Shown: one piece after another, positions 7,636 to 14,636 of the stretch | How the letters are laid out: every line of letters starts with the position of its first letter | How positions within the stretch are numbered: the stretch's first letter is position 1 | DNA from: DAOTVY01 sp041082245 | GTDB lineage: Bacteria; Chloroflexota; Chloroflexia; DTKN01 | Direction: 5' to 3' | Assembly (NCBI GenBank): GCA_041082245.1 | Contig: JBDOIE010000084.1 | Span: 1 to 28,669 of the forward strand | DNA length: 28,669 nucleotides | The notes under the pieces: generated by a model | Told to the model about the DNA's origin: nothing | Database searches by the model: none | What the model saw: only the letters and a program-made list of their open reading frames with translations | Made by a program: the position numbers and the translations under genes

Positions 7636-8583
7636 TCACTCGGCCGTTGCAGGCTCCGCCTGGCCTGCCAGCCGGCGGATCAGGTAGAACAGCACACCGA
7701 ACGTCGCCACCGCTACAGCGGTGCCCAGGAGCAGCCCCGGCCATGGGTTGTAGCCTCCGCCCTGCAGGCCTACCCGCGTGGTGGTCACTTCGCCGCGGAA
7801 GTAGGTGAAGAGGCCGTCGAGCACGGCGGAGAGTGCAAGCCCCACCGGCATCCACCACGCCGGTTCGTCCTCGAACTTGCAGCGCCCGAGGAAGTAGCCG
7901 ACGAGGCCGCCGAACGAGGCAAGCGCCATCGCCGTCACGGCGATGCGCAGTGCCCCGGAGACCAGGTCGACCCCGCCGCTGCGCACCACGTAGTCAATAT
8001 TCACCATGGTGGCATAACCGAGTCCGGCTGCGGTCGCGTAGATGATGCCGTCCACGCGCTCATCGAACTCCCGGGAGAAATAGACGCTGTAGCGGACGGC
8101 GGCATAGATGAGGAACTGCTGGGCAAAGCCCACGATCAGGATCGCGCCCAGGATGTGGTACACCACTCCGCTCGGAAACCACTCCTCCACGCGGAAGACC
8201 TGGTCGATCAGCGGCATGCCTACCGCGCGCGCGAGCAGCGCTCCCAGGGCGAACACCGCGGCCACCAGCGTCTTGGGCTCGGGCTCCTGCACATCCTGCA
8301 GGTAAAAGACGGCCAGCCAGAGGGCAGCCGGCACAAGCGCAAGCCCCAGGCCCAGGAGCACGAGGCCCACGCCCTGCGGGCGGGCAGGAACCCGGCTCGC
8401 GATCAGGGCCACGAGCGCGACAAAGAGCGCCAGCACCCCGATGCCGCCCAGGCTGGCCCACCAGAGGCTTTTCCGGTTGCGGAGCACCCGCGCGTGGCAC
8501 TCTGGACAGTAGCTGCGGCCGCCGAGCGAGCGCGCTTCGCCCGCGATCGGGCGTTCGCAGACGCAACATCGGATCGTATCCAT
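7636..8583 (-). CDS. PrsW-like membrane protein with N-terminal zinc ribbon, probable pseudoprotease
   Basis: A 315-residue membrane protein; the ATG at 8583 has GGAG 7 nt before it. Residues 5-31 form a treble-clef-like zinc site (CCVC...CPECH). About eight membrane helices follow. The PrsW family pattern is clear: QDVQEPEPKTL at 96-105 and FDERVDGIIYATAAGLGYATMVN split over 173-195. PrsW proteases cut anti-sigma factors inside the membrane and need an EExxK motif and a later His. Here the EExxK position reads QQFLI (155-159), and no His occupies the later site (near 221). The catalytic residues therefore seem to be gone. Its neighbours are a GT2 enzyme, an anchored protein and a secreted protease. 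A scaffold or sensor role is possible but not shown. Confidence 0.72.
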   Translation of the reverse strand: MDTIRCCVCERPIAGEARSLGGRSYCPECHARVLRNRKSLWWASLGGIGVLALFVALVALIASRVPARPQGVGLVLLGLGLALVPAALWLAVFYLQDVQEPEPKTLVAAVFALGALLARAVGMPLIDQVFRVEEWFPSGVVYHILGAILIVGFAQQFLIYAAVRYSVYFSREFDERVDGIIYATAAGLGYATMVNIDYVVRSGGVDLVSGALRIAVTAMALASFGGLVGYFLGRCKFEDEPAWWMPVGLALSAVLDGLFTYFRGEVTTTRVGLQGGGYNPWPGLLLGTAVAVATFGVLFYLIRRLAGQAEPATAE

Positions 8584-8656
8584 ACCCTTACTCCTTCTGT
8601 ACGCCGGTCCGAGATCCCAAGCCGATCGACCAGGAAATTCCGCCCCCGGCACCTCC

Positions 8657-9574
8657 TTACCCATCCGCCTGAGCCGTGCTGCTGCCCCTCGATCGCACCT
8701 GTACCTCTGCCCGCCAGCCCTCGCGGAAACCCCGCCACAACGGCGCGATGCATTGCCGGTTGCCGCGCAGCAGCTCCCGCAACGTTACCCAGCAGACGTA
8801 GGCCAGCATAGCCGGGCCTGGACAGCGGTAGTACCGCAGGTAAAAGGTCGGGATGTGCCGCGCCAGGTGGTACCATTTCTCGGGCGACCATTCCCCCAGG
8901 CTGGAAGAGACGTGATGCCGGACGATTGCCCCCGGCACCAGCCACACTTCCCAGCCTGCGCGCCGGGCGCGCTCGCACAGGTCCATGTCTTCCCAGTACA
9001 TAAAGTAGGACGGGTCGAGGAGGCCGACCGCCTCGAGCAGCTCCCGCCGCAGCAGCATCGCGCACCCGGTAGCGTAATCGATCTGCCGGGGCACGGGGCG
9101 CGGCAGCCGGGTGCTCCCGTAGGCCGGCCAGGCAAATCCCGGCAGGATGTGCCGCCGGTAAGCGCCCGCGAACCACACCCGTCGGCCGTCGCCGTAGAGG
9201 ATGAGCGGGGAAAGGATCCCGGCGCGGGGCCGGCGATCCGCCGCTTCCAGAAGGAGCGTCAGCGTCTCGGGGGCAAGTTCGGCGTCGTTGTTCAGAAGAA
9301 AAACGTACGGAACGCCCAGCGCGAGCGCGCGCTCGATGCCCACGTTCGTCCCGCCGGCGAAGCCGAGGTTGCGCCCGGTTTCCACAAGTTCGATTGCGGG
9401 GAAAGTACCCCGGAGGAAAGCGGCGCTGTCGTCGCTGGAGCCGTTGTCCACGACGATCGCCTGCCAGCCGGAAAAGCGCGAGGCCTCCAGCGAACGCAGG
9501 CATCGCGCCGTGTCCTGGGCACGGTTCCAGTTCACGACCACCACGGCCACACGGACCGGCACTTTTTCCGCCAT
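8657..9574 (-). CDS. family 2 glycosyltransferase (rhamnosyltransferase-like)
   Basis: A 305-residue GT-A fold enzyme. The nucleotide-sugar domain shows VVVVNWNRAQDT near residue 10, VVDNGSSDDS near 42, GRNLGFAGGTNVGIE near 68 and the DxD-like LLNNDAE near 95. The acceptor side has YATGCAMLLRR and the YFMYWEDMDLCERARRAGW block, typical of WbbL/RfbF-type rhamnosyltransferases. It probably adds a sugar to a cell-surface polysaccharide or lipid. It is first in the minus-strand operon that ends with the secreted protease and is divergent from murE. The sugar donor cannot be told from the sequence. Confidence 0.9.
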   Translation of the reverse strand: MAEKVPVRVAVVVVNWNRAQDTARCLRSLEASRFSGWQAIVVDNGSSDDSAAFLRGTFPAIELVETGRNLGFAGGTNVGIERALALGVPYVFLLNNDAELAPETLTLLLEAADRRPRAGILSPLILYGDGRRVWFAGAYRRHILPGFAWPAYGSTRLPRPVPRQIDYATGCAMLLRRELLEAVGLLDPSYFMYWEDMDLCERARRAGWEVWLVPGAIVRHHVSSSLGEWSPEKWYHLARHIPTFYLRYYRCPGPAMLAYVCWVTLRELLRGNRQCIAPLWRGFREGWRAEVQVRSRGSSTAQADG

Positions 9575-9628
9575 GGGTCCTCGCGAAGGTGGAGTGCGCC
9601 GGGAAAGCTTCCCAACCTCTGCCGCGAC

Positions 9629-9637
9629 ATTATATCA
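9629..9637 (-). promoter_or_regulatory. extended -10 promoter for the GT2 operon
   Basis: On the minus strand TGATATAAT is a perfect extended -10 (TGn plus TATAAT), 55 bp before the GT2 start. The matching -35 position reads GTGCGC, a poor match, consistent with an extended -10 promoter that does not need a -35 box. Confidence 0.6.
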
Positions 9638-9669
9638 TACGGGCGGGATGTGCGCACGTTTCCGACGTG

Positions 9670-9678
9670 TGCTATAAT
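9670..9678 (+). promoter_or_regulatory. extended -10 promoter for murE
   Basis: TGCTATAAT is a perfect extended -10 element, 57 bp before the murE ATG. The -35 position is again a weak GTGCGC. Its -35 region and that of the divergent GT2 promoter fall together on the 8-bp palindrome GTGCGCAC (9650-9657). Confidence 0.65.
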
Positions 9679-9735
9679 GCGATTTCAGTCGGGCCGGCGG
9701 CCCAACCGGCCGGCCGCTCCAACTGAGGGGGCAGC

Positions 9736-11271
9736 ATGCGACTGGACGAGCTACTCCGGGAGCTTCCTGAGGCAGAAGCGAAAGGCAACCTGCGGACCGA
9801 GATCGCCGGCGTGGCCTACGATTCCCGGCAGGTCCAGCCCGGGTACCTCTTCGTGGCCATCCGGGGCTTTCACCTGGACGGCCACGACTTTATCCTCGAC
9901 GCCCTGGCGCGCGGGGCGGCTGCCGTGGTCGCGGAGGCCGGACGGCTCCTGCCCGAGCTCAGCGTGCCGCTGGTGCGGGTGCCCGACCCGCGGAAAGCCC
10001 TGGCCGACCTGGCGGCCGCGTTCTACCGCCATCCGGCGCGCGCGCTCCTCGTGGTGGGCGTGACCGGTACCGACGGCAAGACCACCACCTGCGCCTTCTG
10101 CGAAAGCGTGCTCCGCGCCGCGGGGCACACGACGGCCCTCTTTACCACGGTCGATTTCCAGATCGGCCCGCGGCGCTGGCCGAACAAGACCCGCCAGACG
10201 AGCCTGGAAGCGCTGGAGACGCAGTCCTTCCTGCGGCAGGCGGTGGAGGCCGGCTGCACCGCGGCGGTGGTGGAGAGCTCCTCTCACGGGTTGGCGCTGC
10301 ACCGCCTCGACCACTGCGAGTACGATGTCGCCGTCCTCACGAACGTCACCCACGAGCATCTGGACTTTCACGGGACGGTCGAGGCCTACCGGCTGGCCAA
10401 GGCGCGCCTCTTCGAGATGCTCTCGGAGGCGCGGAAAGAGGGCGTAGACGGGGTGGTTCGCCCGGGCCGTGGGATCGGCGTGGTGAACCTGGACGATCCC
10501 CACGCGCCGCTCTATATCGCCCGCACGCCCGGCGCCTTATGGTGCTATGCGTTGCGACACCCGGAGGCCCAGGTGCGGGCGCGAGATATCGCGCCGGGCG
10601 CGGAAGGGGTATCCTTTGTCGTGGATACCCCTGCAGGGAGCTTCTCCGTGCAGCTCCGTATTCCTGGCACCTTCAACGTGTACAATGCCCTGGCGGCGGT
10701 GTGCCTGGGCCTGGCACTGGATGTCTCCCCCGAGGCGATCGTCCGGGGCCTTGCGGAGATGCAGGGTGTCACGGGGCGGATGCAACGGATCGACGAGGGA
10801 CAGCCGTTCACCGTGCTCGTGGACTATGCCCACACCCCGGAGGCCTTCGAGACGGTGATGGGGATGCTCCGGCCGGCCGTGAAGGGCCGCATGATCGCTG
10901 TTTTTGGCAGCGCGGGCGAGCGCGACCGGGAAAAGCGCCCCATGCAGGGGGCGATCGCCGCCCGCTATGCCGATTTCCTCGTCCTGACCGACGAAGACCC
11001 CCGCCTGGAGGACCGGGAGGCGATCCTGGATGAGATCGCGGCCGGTGTAGAAGAGATGGGAAAGCGGAAGGGACGCGATTACCTCTGCATCGCCGACCGG
11101 CGGGAGGCCATCCGTGCGGCCTTCGAAGCGGCGCGGCCCGGGGATATGGTGCTCCTGCTGGGCAAAGGCCACGAAGGTTGCATTTTTTACGCCGATTACG
11201 CCCTACCCTGGGACGAAGCAGCGGTAGCGCGGGAGTTGCTGCGGGAAATGGGGTTCCGGAAGGCGCTGTAG
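9736..11271 (+). CDS. murE: MurE, UDP-MurNAc-L-Ala-D-Glu ligase (third amino acid of the peptidoglycan stem)
   Basis: A 511-residue cytoplasmic Mur ligase that adds the third residue of the stem peptide using ATP. The N-terminal UDP-MurNAc-binding domain contains VAYDSRQVQPGYLFVAI. The ATP loop is GVTGTDGKTTT near residue 110. The ESSSHGL and LTNVTHEHLDFHGT blocks and the carbamylated-lysine region (RLAKARLF) are present. The C-terminal domain has LVDYAHTPEA and FGSAGERDREKR. The substrate motif that is DNPR in diaminopimelate-adding MurE reads EDPR here (420-423), so the added residue may be ornithine or lysine. GAGGGG lies shortly before the ATG. murF and other cell-wall genes do not follow; a sigma/anti-sigma pair does. 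Confidence 0.93.
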   Translation: MRLDELLRELPEAEAKGNLRTEIAGVAYDSRQVQPGYLFVAIRGFHLDGHDFILDALARGAAAVVAEAGRLLPELSVPLVRVPDPRKALADLAAAFYRHPARALLVVGVTGTDGKTTTCAFCESVLRAAGHTTALFTTVDFQIGPRRWPNKTRQTSLEALETQSFLRQAVEAGCTAAVVESSSHGLALHRLDHCEYDVAVLTNVTHEHLDFHGTVEAYRLAKARLFEMLSEARKEGVDGVVRPGRGIGVVNLDDPHAPLYIARTPGALWCYALRHPEAQVRARDIAPGAEGVSFVVDTPAGSFSVQLRIPGTFNVYNALAAVCLGLALDVSPEAIVRGLAEMQGVTGRMQRIDEGQPFTVLVDYAHTPEAFETVMGMLRPAVKGRMIAVFGSAGERDREKRPMQGAIAARYADFLVLTDEDPRLEDREAILDEIAAGVEEMGKRKGRDYLCIADRREAIRAAFEAARPGDMVLLLGKGHEGCIFYADYALPWDEAAVARELLREMGFRKAL

Positions 11272-11337
11272 CAGCGTGCAACAATCCGGTGGCGCCGTCC
11301 GTCGCATCTCAAGGACGTTTGGGAAAGGCCGAAGGCG

Positions 11338-11988
11338 ATGGCAGAGCCTGCACCCGAGACCGTGCGCCGCGCCCAGGCGGGCGATGAGGCAGCCCTGACG
11401 GAGCTCGTGCTGAGCCAGCAGAACTATGTGTACAGCATCGCCATGGGGATTTTCCGCAACCCCGATGAGGCGGCGGATGCCACGCAGGAGGCTTTCCTGC
11501 GCCTGTTCCAGGTGCTGCCGAGCTTCCGGGGAGAAACGCGGTTCACGACCTGGCTTTACCGGCTGGTCGTGAACCTCTGCTACGACGAACTTCGGCGGCG
11601 CAAGCACCGCCCGATGGGAGGGGAAGGGGGCGAAGAAGCGCTGGAGCAGATCGCCGAAGAGGCCCCGTGGGCCGATCCTGACCTGGGAGCGGAACGCGCA
11701 GACGTACGGGAACGGGTGCGCCAGGCCTTGGGGCAGCTCGAGGAGCCCTATCGGACCGCGCTGATCCTGTACTACTTCCGTGAGCTGAAGTACCGCGAGA
11801 TCGCCGACATCATGGGCCTGCCGATCAATACCGTCAAGAGCCACATCTACCGGGGCAAAGCGCGGCTGGCGGAGCTGCTGGGCGCGGACGAGGATATGGG
11901 CACCCCAGTGCACGATGTCCGTGGGGACCTCGCCGAGGCAGATCCGCTGGCGAGCGGGTCGCTTGCCCTGATGGCCGGGCCGCGCTAG
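11338..11988 (+). CDS. ECF-type RNA polymerase sigma factor
   Basis: A 216-residue sigma70-family protein made only of regions 2 and 4. Region 2 shows DEAADATQEAFLRLFQVLPSF followed by TRFTTWLYRLVVNLCYDELRRR (split here across residues 60-88). Region 4 has LEEPYRTALILYYFRELKYREIADIMGLPINTVKSHI across about 132-168. The C-terminal tail is longer than usual and lacks a clear domain. It lies 66 bp after murE and 10 bp before a zinc-finger anti-sigma factor, the standard arrangement for a membrane-signalled ECF pair. Placement after murE hints at an envelope-stress role, which is an inference. Confidence 0.93.
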   Translation: MAEPAPETVRRAQAGDEAALTELVLSQQNYVYSIAMGIFRNPDEAADATQEAFLRLFQVLPSFRGETRFTTWLYRLVVNLCYDELRRRKHRPMGGEGGEEALEQIAEEAPWADPDLGAERADVRERVRQALGQLEEPYRTALILYYFRELKYREIADIMGLPINTVKSHIYRGKARLAELLGADEDMGTPVHDVRGDLAEADPLASGSLALMAGPR

Positions 11989-11998
11989 GAGGGTTGCG

Positions 11999-12568
11999 AT
12001 GGACTGCCGCCAGGTACGCGAGCGGATCCTCGAGGGAAAGGCGGAAGGCCTCGCCGTACGACGACATCTGCGCCAGTGCGCCTCCTGTTTGGCCTTCCAG
12101 AAGCAGATGGCCCGCATGGAGGAGATGCTGGCCGAGGCGGTTCCTTTTGCCGTGCCCGAGCCCCTATCCCAGCGGCTGCTCGAGATGGTCCCCCAGGCGG
12201 CCCGGGAACTACGGGTTGCGCGTCAGACGCATGGCGCGGCGATCCCCAAGGCAACGGTGCACCGCGTCCTCTATGCGCTGGCCCTGCTGGCTGTCCCGGC
12301 CTCGATCTGGGTGGGGTACCTGCTCTGGCGGCTGGCTTTGGGACGGTTCTTGCCGGAGGTAGGGGATGTCGCGTCGCTCCTTCCGCTGCTCCCGACGGCC
12401 ATCCTCTACTGGGGCGGTCGGCTGTTCGCGACGCTGGGTCCGCTTCGCGAGGCGTTGCTCTTTGCGGCAAGCATCCTGCTTCTGGGCATCGCGCTGGAGC
12501 AGGTGCGAAGCACACAATTCGCCCGGCCGGCCCCTGAGGCGCAATCCTCGCAGATGACACAAGAATAA
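11999..12568 (+). CDS. zinc-finger (ZAS-type) transmembrane anti-sigma factor
   Basis: A 189-residue protein with GGAGGG before its ATG. The N terminus carries the zf-HC2/ZAS motif H23-x3-C27-x2-C30 (HLRQCASC), with C3 as a likely further zinc ligand. This domain typically clamps the ECF sigma factor. Hydrophobic helices follow at about 88-110, 122-140 and 147-165, so it is anchored by two or three segments. The extra-cytoplasmic part is very short, so any signal is probably sensed in the membrane or through partner proteins. It is cotranscribed with the sigma gene 10 bp upstream. Confidence 0.9.
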   Translation: MDCRQVRERILEGKAEGLAVRRHLRQCASCLAFQKQMARMEEMLAEAVPFAVPEPLSQRLLEMVPQAARELRVARQTHGAAIPKATVHRVLYALALLAVPASIWVGYLLWRLALGRFLPEVGDVASLLPLLPTAILYWGGRLFATLGPLREALLFAASILLLGIALEQVRSTQFARPAPEAQSSQMTQE

Positions 12569-12599
12569 CAGGAGGCGAGGCCAGCGCCTCGCCTCCTGT
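12568..12599. terminator. strong hairpin between convergent anti-sigma and ferredoxin genes
   Basis: A perfect 14-bp stem (12568-12581 with 12586-12599) around a CAGC loop starts at the last base of the anti-sigma stop codon. Neither side has a proper T-run, but the position between two convergent genes and the stability suggest a bidirectional transcription stop. Confidence 0.75.
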
Positions 12600-12608
12600 C
12601 TTGCCACC

Positions 12609-12908
12609 TCAAGCTTGCTCGACCGGCTGTCCGTACTTTTTCCGCAGCTCCCGCACGAGTGCGACCACTTCCTCCTTGTTCGGGAAGTGGATGGCTTCCG
12701 CCGGACAGGCGCGAGCACATCCCATGCAGTAGACCACGCAATCGTCGGGGCGGGCGACGATCGGGAGGTTGCGCTCCTCATCCCAATCGTAAACCCCCGA
12801 CGGGCAAAACTCGATGCAGGCACGGCAACTTACGCAGGCATCTTCGTCGACGCGGGGGTGCCACGGTACCGCGCGCCGGGGAATGCCTTCCCAGAGTTTC
12901 TCGCCCAT
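12609..12908 (-). CDS. 2[4Fe-4S] ferredoxin
   Basis: A 99-residue electron-transfer protein. The first cluster motif is C25-x2-C28-x2-C31-x3-C35-P. The second is C57-x3-C61-x2-C64-x3-C68-P, with three instead of the usual two residues between its first two cysteines. An N-terminal extension (EGIPRRAVPWHP) and a Lys/Glu-rich C-terminal helix flank the cluster core. GGAGG lies before the ATG. One base separates it from the upstream HdrA-like gene, so the two are translated together and probably work as a redox pair. Confidence 0.92.
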   Translation of the reverse strand: MGEKLWEGIPRRAVPWHPRVDEDACVSCRACIEFCPSGVYDWDEERNLPIVARPDDCVVYCMGCARACPAEAIHFPNKEEVVALVRELRKKYGQPVEQA

Positions 12909-12909
12909 G

Positions 12910-13278
12910 CTATCCTCCCGCCCGCACGACCCGGTCCACGGCCTCGGCGACCTTGCGGAAGGCCTCCTCGGTCGTCATGTTCCGCAGATCCAGAGGCACA
13001 ACCTGCTGGTCAAAATCGACCCCGTGATCGGCGAGGGTCTGCCGGAACATCTTGCGCTGCATGAACGGATCGCAGGCCCCCACGATGTAGGTCGTGGCTG
13101 GTTTGGCATAGTCCATCCAGAAACGGTCGCCGTCGGCCACGCAGAGCTGCGGGTGGACGATGGCGTATTCGACATCCAGCTCGTTCCGCACACGGTTGAT
13201 CAACTGCCACAGGTTCAGTTGGGCGAAACCCGGGCACTCGCCAGTACAGATGCACATCACGAAACGGGGCTTGGCCAT
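12910..13278 (-). CDS. stand-alone HdrA N-terminal-domain-like iron-sulfur protein
   Basis: A 122-residue protein with a perfect AAGGAGGG site before its ATG. The pattern matches the N-terminal domain of heterodisulfide reductase subunit A. It has CxC near the start (C9, C11, with C15 in CICTGEC), a second cysteine in PQLCVADG (C46), a third in VGACDP (C69), then the MFRQTLADHGV segment equivalent to the Fr-x-tl-x-x-aG-l block. In HdrA this domain binds a [4Fe-4S] cluster. The FAD-binding and ferredoxin parts of HdrA are absent, but a separate ferredoxin gene follows one base later. It may be an electron-transfer adaptor for a flavoenzyme elsewhere. Family assignment is by motif order only. 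Confidence 0.7.
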   Translation of the reverse strand: MAKPRFVMCICTGECPGFAQLNLWQLINRVRNELDVEYAIVHPQLCVADGDRFWMDYAKPATTYIVGACDPFMQRKMFRQTLADHGVDFDQQVVPLDLRNMTTEEAFRKVAEAVDRVVRAGG

Positions 13279-13505
13279 TTCGGTTCCCTCCTTTTCGATC
13301 CGGGCCTAAGACTTTTGAGACCACAGGCTCCTTTCCCCGGGTGGAGGGCGCTTCACGCCCGGGCCACGGCCCTTCAGGCAGTGGCACCGACAGGCCGCGG
13401 AACATCCTTTATAAGGCGATGCACAGGTCCCAGGCCGCTGTTTCATCGAAAAAGCTTTCCCTGAACGAGCATCGACCCCGCCCCGGGGACTTCGATCAGG
13501 ACCTT

Positions 13506-13652
13506 TCATCCGCCCTCCAGGGCCTGAAGGAGCGGGCCGCGAAGATGCTCCCGGACAAAAGCCAGCGCGGCCTCAGCGTCGTTGTCGAGCAGGATGCGGT
13601 ACAGCTCCTGGCATTCTTCGTCTGTCAGCGGCACGACAAGCGCTTTTTTCAT
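13506..13652 (-). CDS. 48-residue acidic helical protein of unknown function
   Basis: A short open frame starting at ATG 13652 and ending with TGA at 13506-13508. The product begins MKKALVVPLTDEECQELYRI and continues with LLDNDAEAALAFV and HLRGPLLQALEGG. That is a beta strand, a helix with acidic and hydrophobic sides and a second helix, looking like a genuine small protein rather than chance translation. GAGG abuts the ATG, so the ribosome binding site is poor. A consensus promoter lies 67 bp upstream (13719-13746), with no other gene between. The 227 bp between this gene and the HdrA-like gene hold no clear promoter, so these may share a transcript. I recognise the general type from small uncharacterised proteins but cannot name a function. 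Confidence 0.6.
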   Translation of the reverse strand: MKKALVVPLTDEECQELYRILLDNDAEAALAFVREHLRGPLLQALEGG

Positions 13653-13718
13653 CCTCGTTCCCCAGCGCCCCAGGCTCAGGCGGCGTTATTCAACGGTCAT
13701 TTGTATATACTATGGTTG

Positions 13719-13746
13719 ATTATACACGCACACAAGGGGCTGTCAA
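13719..13746 (-). promoter_or_regulatory. consensus promoter for the 48-residue protein and probably the HdrA-like/ferredoxin genes
   Basis: On the minus strand TTGACA (13741-13746) and TATAAT (13719-13724) are both perfect, with a 16-bp spacer. The stop codon of the THEP1-type gene lies inside the -35 box. The expected start is near 13711. Confidence 0.8.
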
Positions 13747-14414
13747 GTGAGCCCGGTAACAAAGTCGTTTTCCGAAGAGCTCGCCGAACGGCCGGGGGCG
13801 CATTGTGTTCCATCCAGGGGCAGCGAGGCGCGTTGCTGCCGTGAGCCGTGACACCCTTGCCTGTACAGGACTTGCCGGAGGAGGGCGAAAAACCGGTCTG
13901 CCATGGAGGCGGCCTCCGCGGGAGAGGGGACGACGATCAGGGAGCTTCCCGGCCATCGCAGGAAGTGGGAGAGCGCATACTCCGGCCGGATGACCACGAG
14001 GGCGATACAGTAGGACGTCCCTCCCAGCAGAGGCAAGGCCGCGGACCACCCGGTGCCCGCTTCGAGCTCCAGCGGCCCGATCTCGTCCACGATCAGGAGG
14101 TCACAAACGCGCACGCTCGAAAGCGCGCGATTCCCCCAGGCCAGGGCTTCGGGGTCGAAGCACCATTCGCCCCAGCGGATGCCGCCCTCCCCACCCCGGG
14201 TGGCGAGCAACCGGCGCGTGCCCTGGCGCAGGTCCAGGGTCTCGATCGCTGCCTTCGGTCCACGCTCCGGGCGTGGCAGAGAAAGCAGGCCCGCAATCTC
14301 CCACCTGGCTTCGCGGGCCCATTCGGCCACCCGTGCGCAGAAGGTGGTCTTGCCGGCTCCACGCCCTCCGGTGACGATCCAGCGTTCGGGAAGCGGTATC
14401 GCCTGAGGTTGCAT
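13743..14414 (-). CDS. THEP1-type nucleoside-triphosphatase
   Basis: A 223-residue P-loop protein. The ATG at 14414 (MQPQAIPLPERW) has GAAGG before it, and the longer frame upstream looks non-coding. The Walker A loop GGRGAGKTT lies near residue 16-24. The Walker B/NTPase-1 signature DLLIVDEIGPLEL lies near 105-117, as in THEP1 (Aquifex-type NTPases that hydrolyse ATP/GTP with broad specificity). The C-terminal 45 residues after DRFFALLRQVL extend past the usual THEP1 length and are rich in Arg/Ser/Gly/Gln without a visible fold. It is last gene of the metal-cofactor locus. The biological role of this family is unsettled. Confidence 0.85.
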   Translation of the reverse strand: MQPQAIPLPERWIVTGGRGAGKTTFCARVAEWAREARWEIAGLLSLPRPERGPKAAIETLDLRQGTRRLLATRGGEGGIRWGEWCFDPEALAWGNRALSSVRVCDLLIVDEIGPLELEAGTGWSAALPLLGGTSYCIALVVIRPEYALSHFLRWPGSSLIVVPSPAEAASMADRFFALLRQVLYRQGCHGSRQQRASLPLDGTQCAPGRSASSSENDFVTGLT

Positions 14415-14636
14415 CTTGCCTTCTCGCCTTTGGGTAGGCGGAGGCAATGCCATCGCCTGCCCAGCTCGATCCACGTGCTTCGCACCAGGGCCTGCGGCGC
14501 GGCCATCTGCGTGCCCGCACCCGGCCATGCGTGTGGCCGGTTCTCCGATCGGCCTTCGATGGAGCGGCGGAGAGATCGGTGCAGCACCTACGGTGCTTTC
14601 CCAGGAAGCGATCCCGGAGGCCGTCTTCCCGCTTGC

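Noticed and set aside
7390..8811. 473-residue plus-strand open frame opposite the 197-residue and PrsW-like genes
   Set aside because: Low-complexity His/Gln/Arg-rich translation caused by GC-rich codon bias on the other strand; no start signal.
13306..13509. 67-residue minus-strand frame with five cysteines, overlapping the 48-residue gene stop by ATGA
   Set aside because: Composition is Arg/Gly/Pro/Ser-rich like chance GC-rich translation, there is no ribosome binding site, and the cysteines have no regular spacing. The ATGA overlap alone is not enough.
14415..14636. Cobalamin or molybdenum-cofactor riboswitch before THEP1
   Set aside because: Some GGGAAAG and GCACC elements are present, but the conserved core boxes of either class could not be found.
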